Assembly: GCA_003216755.1 (NCBI GenBank)
Contig: QCIJ01000009.1
Location: 1 to 60,092, forward strand
Length of the DNA: 60,092 bases
From: Prochlorococcus sp. AG-402-K22
GTDB lineage: Bacteria > Cyanobacteriota > Cyanobacteriia > PCC-6307 > Cyanobiaceae
Direction: 5' to 3'
Made by a program: the position numbers and the translations under genes. Below are positions 10,616 to 20,165 of the stretch, one piece after another (within the stretch, counting starts at the first letter, position 1; the number at the start of each line of letters is the position of its first letter). The notes beneath the pieces are model-generated. The model did not search any database. It was not told where the DNA came from and worked only from the letters and a program-made list of their open reading frames with translations.

Positions 10616-11293
10616 ATGAAAATGACAAATTTTTTACCCTTAGTCGAACAATTTCATTCATTACAAGGTGAAGGTTATCACGCTGGAAAAAGTGCTTTTT
10701 TTGTAAGATTAGCCGGATGTAAAGTTGGATGTTCGTGGTGCGATACCAAGAATTCATGGGACGAGAAAAAACACCCTTCTATATCAATTGAAAAAATAAT
10801 AGATCGCATAAAAATTGCCAGAGAAAAAGGAGCATCTTTTTGCGTTATTACAGGTGGAGAACCTTTACAACATAACTTGGATAATTTTTGCAAAGCCATA
10901 AAAAAAATGACGATGGGAGAAGAACAAAAGCCAATGAGGATTCATATTGAGACAAGTGGAGTTAATTCGATATCAGGAATCTATGACTGGATTACTTTAT
11001 CTCCTAAAAGACACTCACCTCCAAAAAATTATTTTTTAAAAAACTGTAATGAAATCAAAATAATCATAAATGAAATAAAAGATATTGAATTTGCTATTCA
11101 AATAAAAAAAGAAACTTTAAAACAATATCAACTCTCTAAAAGCGAAGATGGCTTAAAAAAAGAAGATAAAATTTTTTATTTACAGCCAGCATGGAACAAT
11201 GCGAATGGTTTTTCTCTTGCTATTGATTTCGTAAAAAATAATCCAGATTGGAAATTGAGCCTTCAAACTCACAAATACTTAAAAATTAATTGA
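10616..11293 (+). CDS. queE: 7-carboxy-7-deazaguanine synthase (radical SAM)
   Basis: Radical SAM enzyme converting 6-carboxytetrahydropterin to 7-carboxy-7-deazaguanine in queuosine precursor synthesis. The 225 residues hold the CX3CX2C cluster motif AGCKVGCSWCDTKNSW (Cys35, Cys39, Cys42) and EQFHSLQGEG at the N-terminus, as in QueE. FCVITGGEPLQH is the SAM-binding GGE motif. It precedes queC by 6 bases, which confirms the pathway. A second in-frame ATG lies two codons in. Length is usual for QueE of this group. Confidence 0.92.
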   Translation: MKMTNFLPLVEQFHSLQGEGYHAGKSAFFVRLAGCKVGCSWCDTKNSWDEKKHPSISIEKIIDRIKIAREKGASFCVITGGEPLQHNLDNFCKAIKKMTMGEEQKPMRIHIETSGVNSISGIYDWITLSPKRHSPPKNYFLKNCNEIKIIINEIKDIEFAIQIKKETLKQYQLSKSEDGLKKEDKIFYLQPAWNNANGFSLAIDFVKNNPDWKLSLQTHKYLKIN

Positions 11294-11299
11294 AATCAT

Positions 11300-11974
11300 A
11301 TGACTCTTAAAAATAAATCGATAGTAGTTTTATTATCTGGAGGTTTAGATTCTTCTACAGTTACTGGTATCGCAAAAAAATCCGAAGCTAAAATTTTTGG
11401 CCTTTCATTTGACTATGGTCAACGTCATAAAAAAGAATTAAATTCTGCATCGATAATTGCAAAACACTTTGATATCGAAGAATTTAAAATCATTAAGCTT
11501 GACTTATCTTTATGGGGAGGCTCGTCATTAACTGATACTCAAAAAAATATTCCGATAGAAGGAGTACAAACTAATAAAATTCCTAATACTTATGTTCCTG
11601 GGAGAAATACAATATTTATTTCCGTTGCACTAAGTTATGCCGAAGCAATAGATGCTGATTTTATAGGATTAGGAGTTAATGCACTAGATTATTCTGGTTA
11701 TCCAGATTGCAGACCTGACTACATTAAAAAATTTCAAGAATTAGCAGATTTAGCTAATAAAAGAGGAAGAGAAAATAATCCAATAAAACTTTGGACACCA
11801 CTATTAGATTTAAATAAAGAGGAAATTATTAAATTAGCTTTTGATAATCATGTCCCTTTAGATAAAACATGGAGTTGTTATTCGGGCAATTCAAAACCAT
11901 GCGGTAAGTGTGATAGCTGCAGAATTAGAAATGCCGCTTATGAAAAATGGCTTAATAACAATAATAAAAAATGA
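11300..11974 (+). CDS. queC: 7-cyano-7-deazaguanine (preQ0) synthase
   Basis: ATP-dependent enzyme turning 7-carboxy-7-deazaguanine into preQ0, the substrate for queuosine synthesis. The 224 residues start with the PP-loop SGGLDS (13-18) and end with the zinc site CYSGNSKPCGKCDSC (Cys193, 201, 204, 207). YVPGRNTIF and LGVNALDYSGYPDC are further family blocks. It follows queE by 6 bases and its stop overlaps the pabB start by 4 bases (ATGA), so queE-queC-pabB-pabC look like one transcript. Poly-Asn/Lys at the C-terminus reflects the AT-rich genome. Confidence 0.95.
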   Translation: MTLKNKSIVVLLSGGLDSSTVTGIAKKSEAKIFGLSFDYGQRHKKELNSASIIAKHFDIEEFKIIKLDLSLWGGSSLTDTQKNIPIEGVQTNKIPNTYVPGRNTIFISVALSYAEAIDADFIGLGVNALDYSGYPDCRPDYIKKFQELADLANKRGRENNPIKLWTPLLDLNKEEIIKLAFDNHVPLDKTWSCYSGNSKPCGKCDSCRIRNAAYEKWLNNNNKK

Positions 11975-13287
11975 AGATAAAAAAAATAATTCTAGAAAAA
12001 TGGATGGATCCAGCACTGATTACGCATCATCTAACAAAAAAATTCGGAGATAAAGGATTAGCTTGGCTAGACAGTGATGGCAAAGAAAATGGGGAATGGT
12101 CAATAATAGGAATTAAACCTAAAAAAATAATCCAATCAAGAGATATCAATAACTTAGACAAAACTAATAATCCATTTAACAATTTAAAAAATATTGAAAA
12201 AGGATTTTGGATCGGATGGTTAAGTTATGAAGCTGGAGTTTACATAGAACCTAAAAACCCATGGCGAAAATCTAATATGGCAACTTTATGGATTGCATCA
12301 TATGATCCAATCATTAAATGTAATCTAATAAAAAAAGAAATAATTATAGAAGGCACAAACTCATCTGAACTGATGAATTATAAAAACATAATCAACAATA
12401 TAAAAGATATTGAAGAAAAAACTATTATTAAAACAGATTTGAATTTTGATTTTTCAAAAATAAATTTGGACGAAATGGCTGAAAAATTTCAGAAAAATAT
12501 TCTAAAATTGAAACAATTAATTTCCCTAGGGGATATATTTCAAGCAAACCTAACAACTAAATGCGAAATTGAATCTTCCAAAAACTATAATCCTCTAGAT
12601 ATTTATTTGAAAATAAGAAGGAAATTAAGAGCTCCCTTTGGAGGAATAATAATAAATAATGATAATTATAAAGAGGCTGTATTATCTACCTCGCCAGAAA
12701 GATTTATAAAAATAGATAATAAAAATTTTGTAGAATCAAGACCTATCAAAGGAACTAGATCCAGAGATAAGGATTTAAATCAAGACGCACTTAATGCTAT
12801 CGATTTAATAACGAACGAAAAAGATAGAGCCGAAAATATTATGATTGTTGACCTAATAAGAAATGATTTAAGTAAAGTTTGCGAAACAGGAAGTATTATG
12901 GTGCCAGAAATATTAAAACTTGAAAGTTTCTTAAAAGTTCATCATCTAACTTCAGTAATCAGAGGCAAATTAAAAAAAGACAAGAACTGGATTGATTTAC
13001 TTAAAGCTTGTTGGCCTGGGGGCTCTATAACTGGAGCTCCTAAATTAAGATCATGCCAGAGACTTTTTGAATTAGAAGAATGCGAACGCGGACCATACTG
13101 TGGCTCATTTTTAAAGCTTGACTGGAATGGAGAGTTTGACAGCAATATTCTAATAAGATCATTTTTAATTAAAGACAAAAAAATTAATATATATGCTGGT
13201 TGCGGAATAGTTATTGACTCAAACCCTGAAGAGGAAACTAATGAACTAAAGTGGAAACTTTTACCGTTAATCGATTCACTAAAATGA
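11971..13287 (+). CDS. pabB: aminodeoxychorismate synthase component I
   Basis: Chorismate-binding enzyme forming 4-amino-4-deoxychorismate, the p-aminobenzoate precursor for folate. The 438 residues show the catalytic ESRPIKGTRSRD, DRAENIMIVDLIRNDLSKV and WPGGSITGAPKLRS blocks. Relatives include anthranilate synthase TrpE. The PIKGT stretch holds the lysine that typically marks PabB rather than TrpE, and the next gene is a PabC-type lyase, so PabB is preferred. The start overlaps the queC stop (ATGA) and its stop overlaps the pabC ATG, so translation is probably coupled through all three. No glutamine amidotransferase domain is present; PabA must be elsewhere. Confidence 0.88.
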   Translation: MKIKKIILEKWMDPALITHHLTKKFGDKGLAWLDSDGKENGEWSIIGIKPKKIIQSRDINNLDKTNNPFNNLKNIEKGFWIGWLSYEAGVYIEPKNPWRKSNMATLWIASYDPIIKCNLIKKEIIIEGTNSSELMNYKNIINNIKDIEEKTIIKTDLNFDFSKINLDEMAEKFQKNILKLKQLISLGDIFQANLTTKCEIESSKNYNPLDIYLKIRRKLRAPFGGIIINNDNYKEAVLSTSPERFIKIDNKNFVESRPIKGTRSRDKDLNQDALNAIDLITNEKDRAENIMIVDLIRNDLSKVCETGSIMVPEILKLESFLKVHHLTSVIRGKLKKDKNWIDLLKACWPGGSITGAPKLRSCQRLFELEECERGPYCGSFLKLDWNGEFDSNILIRSFLIKDKKINIYAGCGIVIDSNPEEETNELKWKLLPLIDSLK

Positions 13288-14111
13288 TTGAAACATTAGC
13301 CTGGCACAAGGATCAATGGTTGGATATTGATAGAATATTTATTGCTGCTAATAATAGAGGATTAAAATTTGCTGATGGTATATTTGAAACCATTTTGATT
13401 AAAAAAAACAAACCTATTCTTTTTGATGAACATCTGAAAAGGTTAGAAAAAAGTAGCAAGATTTTAAATATTAATCTCAAAATAAATAAATTAACTTTGA
13501 GACAACTTATTCACGATGGAATTATAAAGTTATCGCTTAAAAATGATCAATTTGCTTCAGTAAGAATAAACTATAGTCGAGGAAATAATGAAGGTCGAGC
13601 ACTAACAATTGATAGCACTTCAAAGACAAAAGATTTGGATAACTTATGGCTTGAGTTCTATATAATCAAACCAAATTTTAATCCGATAAGCGTTTGCATT
13701 AGTCAAAGGGAAAAAATAAATGAATTCAGTCTTATAAGTAAATGCAAAACATTTTCATATAATCAGGCAATACAAGTCTTGACAGAAGCTAATGAAAAAT
13801 CATTTGATGATTCTATCCTTTTGAATACGTCAGGTGAACTTTGTTGTGGAAGTACATTTAATCTTCTAATTAAAAGAAATAATCAATGGATAACTCCTAG
13901 AAAAGAAAGCGGCTGTTTAGAGGGGATTATGGTTTCTAAAGCTTTAAAATTGAAAATTGTAAAAGAAGAATTAATCCCTCCAGAATTTCAAAATGATGAC
14001 ATAATAGTTGCAATTAATAGCTTATCTTGCAGACAAATTAATCAAGTTAATGATTTAAAGCTTAAACCTAAATTCGATCCAATTTACTTTTGGGATTTAT
14101 TATATAATTGA
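13284..14111 (+). CDS. pabC: class IV aminotransferase family, probable aminodeoxychorismate lyase
   Basis: PLP enzyme of 275 residues, fold-type IV, expected to release p-aminobenzoate and pyruvate from aminodeoxychorismate. Family blocks seen are RGLKFADGIFETILI, CKTFSYNQAIQVL (Schiff-base lysine expected in KTFSYN) and ESGCLEGIMVSKAL. I start at ATG 13284, which overlaps the pabB stop as ATGA, rather than 33 bases upstream inside pabB. Position directly after pabB favours PabC over branched-chain or D-amino-acid transaminases, which share the fold. The 3' end overlaps the convergent cobA by 28 bases. Confidence 0.8.
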   Translation: MIETLAWHKDQWLDIDRIFIAANNRGLKFADGIFETILIKKNKPILFDEHLKRLEKSSKILNINLKINKLTLRQLIHDGIIKLSLKNDQFASVRINYSRGNNEGRALTIDSTSKTKDLDNLWLEFYIIKPNFNPISVCISQREKINEFSLISKCKTFSYNQAIQVLTEANEKSFDDSILLNTSGELCCGSTFNLLIKRNNQWITPRKESGCLEGIMVSKALKLKIVKEELIPPEFQNDDIIVAINSLSCRQINQVNDLKLKPKFDPIYFWDLLYN

Positions 14112-14899
14112 ACTTTATTGATATCTGGTAAATAGACATCAGATACTTTAGTTATATTGTTATTAACCTTAAATTCAACAATTTTTCCAATAATGATAAT
14201 TGATGGAGCTAAAAATTCTTTATCTTTGATTTTATCTGGAAGATTATCTAATTTCTCTATCAAACATTTTTGATTTTTTAAAGTAGCTTCTTGAATAACA
14301 GCGCATTTTGTCTCCTTACATAAGCCGCCTAAAATTAATTCTTCCACAATAAATTCAATATTTTTTATACCCATAAAAATTACTAAGCTATCTGATGATT
14401 TAGCTAAATCTCTCCAATTCACTGTCTTTTTTCCCTTATCTACACGCTCATGTCCAGTGACGAAAGTTACGGAACTCGCAGCATCTCTATGGGTTAGTGG
14501 AATACCAAAATATGTGGGGGCAGCTATCCCAGAAGTAATGCCAGGAACGATTACAACTGAAATTCCATTTTTTTCTAAAATCGATACCTCTTCACCACCT
14601 CTAGAAAAAACGAATGGATCTCCTCCTTTTAGCCTTACAACATTTTTGCCTTCTTTTGCCAATTTCAAAATAAGAGCATTAGTTTCAGCCTGAGGTACAG
14701 AACACTTTCCAGCTCTTTTACCTACATGGAAAATTTCTGTATTTTTCCCTGCTTCTTTTGTTATTTCATCCGGGATTAAAGCATCATGAACTAATGCATC
14801 ACAATTTTTTATTAGGCGTAAAGCTTTTAGAGTTAAAAGCTCAGGGTCACCAGGACCTGCACCAACTAAATAAACAATGCCGGGCACAATAATCTCCAT
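14084..14899 (-). CDS. cobA: uroporphyrinogen-III C-methyltransferase
   Basis: Methylates uroporphyrinogen III twice with SAM to give precorrin-2, the branch to sirohaem and cobalamin. The 271 residues show VYLVGAGPGDPELLTLKA near the N-terminus, the VRLKGGDPFVFSRGGEE signature at about residue 90 and VVPGITSG. This is the stand-alone methyltransferase, with no CysG oxidase/ferrochelatase part. I use ATG 14899 rather than TTG 14905. Its last 28 bases overlap pabC tail to tail, and only 30 bases separate its start from the divergent MFS gene, leaving almost no room for two promoters. Confidence 0.94.
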   Translation of the reverse strand: MEIIVPGIVYLVGAGPGDPELLTLKALRLIKNCDALVHDALIPDEITKEAGKNTEIFHVGKRAGKCSVPQAETNALILKLAKEGKNVVRLKGGDPFVFSRGGEEVSILEKNGISVVIVPGITSGIAAPTYFGIPLTHRDAASSVTFVTGHERVDKGKKTVNWRDLAKSSDSLVIFMGIKNIEFIVEELILGGLCKETKCAVIQEATLKNQKCLIEKLDNLPDKIKDKEFLAPSIIIIGKIVEFKVNNNITKVSDVYLPDINKVQLYNKSQK

Positions 14900-14929
14900 T
14901 AACAAGTATGGTAGTAGAAGTTAATCGCA

Positions 14930-16213
14930 ATGAAGGTAAATATTGTGAAAGAGAGTTTATTGAAACCAAATAAAAAATTTACTCTACTTAGTGCTTTTAT
15001 CACTCTTCTAAATGATCGTTTAAGTGAAAGTATACTTTTACCCATTTTACCCTCTTTTGTTTTACTTTTTGACTCTAAAGCTAGTACATATGGCTTATTG
15101 TCATGCACTTACCAATTAGCTCAATTTACAGCTTCTCCTTTTATAGGACTTATGAGTGATAGATATGGAAGAAGACCTGTCACTCTTTTTTGTATTACTG
15201 GTTCAGTCATAGGAATATCAATATTATCTTTTACAGTTCTTTTTAATTGGTCAAATTCAATAGCCTCTATCCCATTATTTTTATTATTTTTAGCAAGACT
15301 AATTGACGGTTTAAGTGGGGGGACTGCTGCTACTGCTACCACAATTCTTGCAGATATTTCAAGCCCTGAGAAAAGAGCAAAAACATTTGGTCTTATTGGC
15401 GTAGCTTTTGGTTTAAGCTTTTTCTTAGGTAATATTTTTGTTGTAATTTTTGCAAAAAATACAAATAATAATTTTATTATTCCAGTTTTGATAGCCTCAA
15501 TCATTCCAATAATAAATTTTCTCCTTGTATTTCTTTACTTACCAGAGACGAAACCTAATAGCCCTTCAAATAAATCAAAAACTTTTTTAAAAAACCCTTT
15601 AAAACAGCTATTTACAGTCTTCAAAGAAGAAAAGATAAAAAAATTATCTTTAGCTTTTTTTATTTACTTTATTGCTTTTACTGGGTTAACCAATATTCTA
15701 ATATTTTTCCTTCAAGAATCTTTAAACTGGACTACCAAAGCATCAAGTGGAACTCTTGTTGTAGTAGGAATCATCGCAATTATTGTTCAAGGAGGACTTA
15801 TTGGGCCTCTTGTAAAGCAATTTGGAGAAATGAGATTAACACTTATCGGATCAGGCTTCATTCTTGTAGCATGTACACTTTTAATAACTACTCCAAAAGA
15901 AAATGCAACAATTAATATTTATTCAGCTGTTTCATTTTTAGCAGTTGGTGCAGGATTAATAACGCCTACCTTAAGAGCATTAATATCCAAGAAATTAGAC
16001 GTTGATAAACAAGGATCAATTCTAAGTAACCTTCAGGGTTTGCAGAGTCTTGGAGGAGTTTTAGGAATTGCAATGGCTGGTAGGGTTTATGATAGTTTCG
16101 GCCCTAAATCTCCTTTTATAGCTGGTTCCATTATCTTAATTTTCATGATATACCTTATTGCAGAGGGTAAATATAATAATTCTATTAAAGATCAAAAATC
16201 AAAAGTCATTTAA
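14930..16213 (+). CDS. major facilitator superfamily transporter
   Basis: Integral membrane protein of 427 residues with about 12 hydrophobic segments. The loop between helices 2 and 3 carries the MFS motif A as GLMSDRYGRRPV, as in drug:proton antiporters of the TetA/Bmr type, and a repeat-related GPLVKQFGEMRLTLIGS stands at the matching place in the second half. RLIDGLSGGTAATATTILAD resembles the motif C region of exporters. Substrate is unknown; efflux is inferred only from family. It diverges from cobA and its stop overlaps the ppk start by one base (TAATG), so it is likely co-transcribed with ppk. The first 20 residues are hydrophilic. Confidence 0.85.
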   Translation: MKVNIVKESLLKPNKKFTLLSAFITLLNDRLSESILLPILPSFVLLFDSKASTYGLLSCTYQLAQFTASPFIGLMSDRYGRRPVTLFCITGSVIGISILSFTVLFNWSNSIASIPLFLLFLARLIDGLSGGTAATATTILADISSPEKRAKTFGLIGVAFGLSFFLGNIFVVIFAKNTNNNFIIPVLIASIIPIINFLLVFLYLPETKPNSPSNKSKTFLKNPLKQLFTVFKEEKIKKLSLAFFIYFIAFTGLTNILIFFLQESLNWTTKASSGTLVVVGIIAIIVQGGLIGPLVKQFGEMRLTLIGSGFILVACTLLITTPKENATINIYSAVSFLAVGAGLITPTLRALISKKLDVDKQGSILSNLQGLQSLGGVLGIAMAGRVYDSFGPKSPFIAGSIILIFMIYLIAEGKYNNSIKDQKSKVI

Positions 16214-18291
16214 TGAAAAGCCAAGCTGATGTTTTTATTAATAGAGAATTAAGTTGGCTAGAATTCAATAAAAGAGTACTCCTAACTGGGATGGGAAAAG
16301 AGTACAAAGTCCTAGATAAAGTAAAATTTTGTTCAATTTTTAGTAATAATCTCGATGAATTTTTTATGGTAAGAGTAGCTTCATTGAAAGCTCAAGTTGA
16401 AGCAGGAATTACCAAAAAAAGTATTGATGGACTTACCCCAAAAGAGCAATTAGAAAAAATCAACGAAGAAGTAAAAAATTTAACTACTCGTCAAGAAAAC
16501 TTTGTAAACAATGAGTTAAATAATGAATTAAAAAAAGAAGGTATAATTTTAAAAAAATATAAGGATCTAAGTGAAAATCAAAAAAATTGGTGTGATAACT
16601 TCTTTACTTCATCTATATTCCCCTTATTAACTCCATTAGTTGTTGATCCCGCACATCCATTCCCATTTATAAGTAATTTAAGTTTAAATTTAGCAGCATT
16701 AATAAAGGATAGGGACGACTCTAAAAATCAATTTGTAAGAATAAAAATTCCCACAAAAAATATAAATCGATTTATACAAATTCCAAATGAAATAATTGAT
16801 AGTAAAGAAGAAATCTCTCACATTTTTATAAGTGTTGAAGATTTGATTGGAAATAATATAAATACTTTATTTAACGGCATGGAATGTATAAATTACTCTT
16901 TTTTTAGAGTGACAAGAGACGCAGATTTAGAATTAAAAGAACTTGAAGCTGATGATCTTCTTCTAGCAGTTGAACAAAGTTTGCAGAAGAGAAGATTAGG
17001 AGGAGATGTAGTTAGATTAGAAGTTGAATCAGATATCCCAGATAACATCCTAAAATTACTCATTGAAAGTATCTCAATACAAGAAGAATATATATACTTT
17101 TGCAAAAGTTTTCTAGGCCTTGATGATTTAAATCTACTAACAAAAATCAATAGAGATGATTTAAAAGAAAATCTTTTAATTGGAAAAACAAACCAGCAAT
17201 TAAAAATTTTAGATTCGCATTCAAACAAAAATATAAATTCTATTTTCAAGCTACTTAGAAAAGAAGACATCCTACTTCATCATCCATACGACTTATTTAA
17301 AACTTCAGTTGAAGAATTTATAAACAGAGCCGCAGATGATCCCCTCGTAATGGCTATAAAGATAACTTTATATAGAGTTTCAAACGATTCGCCTATTATC
17401 GAAGCTTTAATGAGGGCCGCAGAAAATGGGAAAGAAATAATGACTCTTGTCGAACTAAAAGCAAGATTTGATGAAGATAATAATATTCAATGGGCAAAGC
17501 AACTTGAACAAGCTGGAATTCATGTTGTTTATGGAATTATAGGATTTAAAACGCATACAAAAATAGCTTTAATAGTTCGAAAAGAAAAGGGAAGATTAAG
17601 AAATTATTTTCACATAGGAACAGGAAATTATAATTCTAATACTTCAAGGTTTTATACGGATTTAGGATTACTTTCAACAGACCCTGAAATTGCATCAGAT
17701 CTACTTGAGTTATTTAATTACCTTTCAGGTTTTTCCAAACAAAAACGTCCTCAAAAATTATTAGTTTCTCCATCATCAATGAGAGAAAAATTTATATTTC
17801 TCATAAAGAGAGAAATTAAAAATGCTGAGGAAGGAAAAAAAGCTAAAATAATTGCAAAAATGAATTCTTTAGTAGATCCAGAACTAATCAAACTTCTTTA
17901 TTTAGCTTCAGACGCAGGTGTAAAAATTAATCTCATCATAAGAGGTATTTGCTGCTTGTATCCACAAAGAAAAAAATTAAGCGAAAATATTAAAGTGATA
18001 AGCATTATTGGACATTTTCTTGAACACTCAAGAATATTTTGGTTTTGCAATAACGATGATCATGAAGTTTATATTGGGAGTGCAGATTGGATGAAAAGAA
18101 ACCTTGATAGAAGAATAGAGGCTATTGCTCCAATAGAAGATTGCAAATTGAAATCTCAACTATACGAGCTTTTGCAAACATACATAAATGATGATTACTT
18201 TTCTTGGACAATGAAAGAGGATGGATCTTATGAAAAATATTCATTAAATTCAGCAGTTAATCGTTCACAAATGGACCTCATACAAAAATAA
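16213..18291 (+). CDS. ppk: polyphosphate kinase 1
   Basis: Reversibly polymerises the gamma-phosphate of ATP into polyphosphate, the phosphorus store. The 692 residues match PPK1 in length and layout: N-terminal INRELSWLEFNKRVL, the PHPF-like AHPFPFISNLSLNL, the catalytic GFKTHTKIALI (phosphorylated His near residue 447), HIGTGNYNS, and FLEHSRIFWF (second conserved His near 604). The start shares one base with the stop of the MFS gene. No Pho-box-like repeat is evident because there is no space upstream, so any phosphate control must lie before the transporter. Ends 207 bases before the sigma factor. Confidence 0.95.
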   Translation: MKSQADVFINRELSWLEFNKRVLLTGMGKEYKVLDKVKFCSIFSNNLDEFFMVRVASLKAQVEAGITKKSIDGLTPKEQLEKINEEVKNLTTRQENFVNNELNNELKKEGIILKKYKDLSENQKNWCDNFFTSSIFPLLTPLVVDPAHPFPFISNLSLNLAALIKDRDDSKNQFVRIKIPTKNINRFIQIPNEIIDSKEEISHIFISVEDLIGNNINTLFNGMECINYSFFRVTRDADLELKELEADDLLLAVEQSLQKRRLGGDVVRLEVESDIPDNILKLLIESISIQEEYIYFCKSFLGLDDLNLLTKINRDDLKENLLIGKTNQQLKILDSHSNKNINSIFKLLRKEDILLHHPYDLFKTSVEEFINRAADDPLVMAIKITLYRVSNDSPIIEALMRAAENGKEIMTLVELKARFDEDNNIQWAKQLEQAGIHVVYGIIGFKTHTKIALIVRKEKGRLRNYFHIGTGNYNSNTSRFYTDLGLLSTDPEIASDLLELFNYLSGFSKQKRPQKLLVSPSSMREKFIFLIKREIKNAEEGKKAKIIAKMNSLVDPELIKLLYLASDAGVKINLIIRGICCLYPQRKKLSENIKVISIIGHFLEHSRIFWFCNNDDHEVYIGSADWMKRNLDRRIEAIAPIEDCKLKSQLYELLQTYINDDYFSWTMKEDGSYEKYSLNSAVNRSQMDLIQK

Positions 18292-18498
18292 AAAAATATT
18301 GATTTTTATAACATTTAAAAAAATACTTAATATTTTACATTTTTTTTTATTTTTATAAAAGCCACTCATATCAAAAGATTTGAAGAAATTGGAACAAAAA
18401 ATTCTTTTTTTGTCTTTAAAGTTTCAAAGTAAAAGTGGTTTTTATTTCAATTTCAGTGCTAGCTTTTTAAAAAATCCATTATTTAGGAGGCCAGGGTG
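18292..18498 (+). promoter_or_regulatory. leader region of sigma factor gene with strong Shine-Dalgarno
   Basis: A 207-base gap, long for this window, separates ppk from the sigma factor gene. It is rich in A and T runs and ends with a perfect AGGAGG at 18485-18490, 8 bases before ATG 18499 (5 before the GTG at 18496). Such ribosome binding sites are rare among neighbouring genes. I see no clear terminator or unique promoter. Confidence 0.5.
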
Positions 18499-19518
18499 AT
18501 GGGGATCCCTCTGGAATCTGCAAAGAGTTCGTCAGAAGATAATTTTGATGAGCCAAGATTACCAAACACTGCGGGCAAGTCTCGCAAAACAAAATCCAGT
18601 CTAACTTCAAAACAAAGCCAAAAAAAATCTGGAAGACTCGCTTCTGATTCTATTGGTCATTACTTAAGTAGTATTGGTAGAGTACCTCTTCTTACTCCTG
18701 CAGAAGAGATAGAGTTAGCTCATCATGTTCAAAACATGAAAAAATTGCTACAAATTCCTGAAACTGATAGAACGCAACGCAATCTTTATCAAATTAAAAT
18801 TGGCAAGAGAGCTAGAGATAGAATGATGGCAGCAAATCTAAGACTAGTTGTCTCTGTTGCAAAAAAATATCAAAATCAAGGGCTAGAATTATTGGACCTT
18901 GTCCAAGAAGGCGCTATTGGCTTAGAAAGAGCTGTTGATAAATTTGATCCTGCCATGGGATATAAATTTTCAACTTATGCTTATTGGTGGATTAGGCAAG
19001 GAATGACTAGGGCAATTGATAACAGTGCTAGAACAATCCGTTTACCTATTCACATAAGTGAAAAACTATCGAAAATGAGGAGAGTTTCTCGAGAATTATC
19101 ACACAAATTTGGTAGACAACCTACCAGATTAGAAATGGCTACTGAGATGGGAATTGATCAAAAAGATTTAGAAGATTTAATTTCTCAAAGTGCTCCATGC
19201 GCCTCTCTTGATGCTCATGCAAGAGGCGAAGAAGACAGAAGCACTCTAGGCGAACTTATACCTGATCCAAATTTTGAAGAGCCTATGGAAGGCATGGATA
19301 GAACTATTCAAAAAGAGCATTTAGGAACTTGGCTGTCCCAATTAAATGAAAGAGAACAAAAAATCATGAGGCTCAGATTCGGCCTTGATGGAGAGGAACC
19401 ATTAACACTAGCAGAAATAGGTAGACAAATTAATGTTTCACGAGAAAGAGTAAGACAGCTAGAAGCTAAAGCAATATTAAAACTTAGAGTAATGACGAAT
19501 CATCAAAAAGCAGCTTAG
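18499..19518 (+). CDS. group 2 sigma-70 family RNA polymerase sigma factor
   Basis: Directs RNA polymerase to promoters; non-essential group 2 factors in cyanobacteria usually serve stress, light or circadian responses. The 339 residues hold region 1.2 (DSIGHYLSSIGRVPLLTPAEE), region 2 (LDLVQEGAIGLERAVDKFDP and FSTYAYWWIRQGMTRAI), region 3 and region 4 with the helix-turn-helix (LTLAEIGRQINVSRERVRQLE). Region 1.1 and the long non-conserved insert of the principal SigA are missing, and the first 45 residues are polar and Ser/Lys-rich. GTG 18496 and ATG 18499 are adjacent candidates; ATG has the better spacing to AGGAGG. Which Sig subtype it is cannot be assigned here. Confidence 0.9.
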   Translation: MGIPLESAKSSSEDNFDEPRLPNTAGKSRKTKSSLTSKQSQKKSGRLASDSIGHYLSSIGRVPLLTPAEEIELAHHVQNMKKLLQIPETDRTQRNLYQIKIGKRARDRMMAANLRLVVSVAKKYQNQGLELLDLVQEGAIGLERAVDKFDPAMGYKFSTYAYWWIRQGMTRAIDNSARTIRLPIHISEKLSKMRRVSRELSHKFGRQPTRLEMATEMGIDQKDLEDLISQSAPCASLDAHARGEEDRSTLGELIPDPNFEEPMEGMDRTIQKEHLGTWLSQLNEREQKIMRLRFGLDGEEPLTLAEIGRQINVSRERVRQLEAKAILKLRVMTNHQKAA

Positions 19519-19523
19519 TCAAA

Positions 19524-20165
19524 TTGATAAAATTTACGATAGTTTTATTATATTTATTTTCAATTTTTTTAATATCAATAGTTTTTAAAAAATTTAATGA
19601 AGATAGCAAAGAAATTGTCAGAAAAATAATACATATTGGAATAGGACCTTTAATACCAATTGCACAATTTTTAAAAATTGAGCAAAGTTCAGCTCTTATC
19701 TTTACAGGAATTGTCTCATTAACGGTTCTAATAAATTACACATATAAAATATTCCCAACAATTGAAGATGTTGAGAGGAAAAGTTATGGAACATTTTTTT
19801 ATTGTCTAAGTTTGTTTATTTTAATTTTTCTTTTTTGGAATAAAGATCCATATGCATTAATAACTGGATTTTTTATCATGACATTTGGGGATGGACTAGC
19901 TGGTTTATTAGGCAAAAGCTTTAACTCAAAGAATTGGATTTTTTTTAAACAAAAAAAATCTTTATTTGGGACTATGACAATGTTTTTAACCAGCTTGATA
20001 GTAGTTTGCTTAATAGGATACGCCCAGCAAAATAGTTTTAATTTAAATTATTTTACAATAGCTTTTTTTGCAACTTTGCTCGAACAATTTAGTGTTTTAG
20101 GAATAGATAACTTGATTGTTCCAATCTCATCAGCATTATTTTTTAATTTTTTCATAACTAACTAA
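19524..20165 (+). CDS. phytol kinase-like / CDP-alcohol kinase family membrane protein
   Basis: Polytopic membrane protein of 213 residues with about six hydrophobic segments, resembling the dolichol kinase/phytol kinase (VTE5) group. Markers are VRKIIHIGIG, ERKSYGTFFY, FGDGLAGLLGK and KKSLFGT, spaced as in that family. In a cyanobacterium the likely role is phosphorylation of free phytol from chlorophyll turnover for tocopherol or chlorophyll recycling; this is inferred from the family. The only start available near the N-terminus is TTG at 19524, five bases after the sigma factor stop, so the two are probably co-transcribed. Its 3' end overlaps DAHP synthase by 8 bases. Confidence 0.75.
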   Translation: MIKFTIVLLYLFSIFLISIVFKKFNEDSKEIVRKIIHIGIGPLIPIAQFLKIEQSSALIFTGIVSLTVLINYTYKIFPTIEDVERKSYGTFFYCLSLFILIFLFWNKDPYALITGFFIMTFGDGLAGLLGKSFNSKNWIFFKQKKSLFGTMTMFLTSLIVVCLIGYAQQNSFNLNYFTIAFFATLLEQFSVLGIDNLIVPISSALFFNFFITN

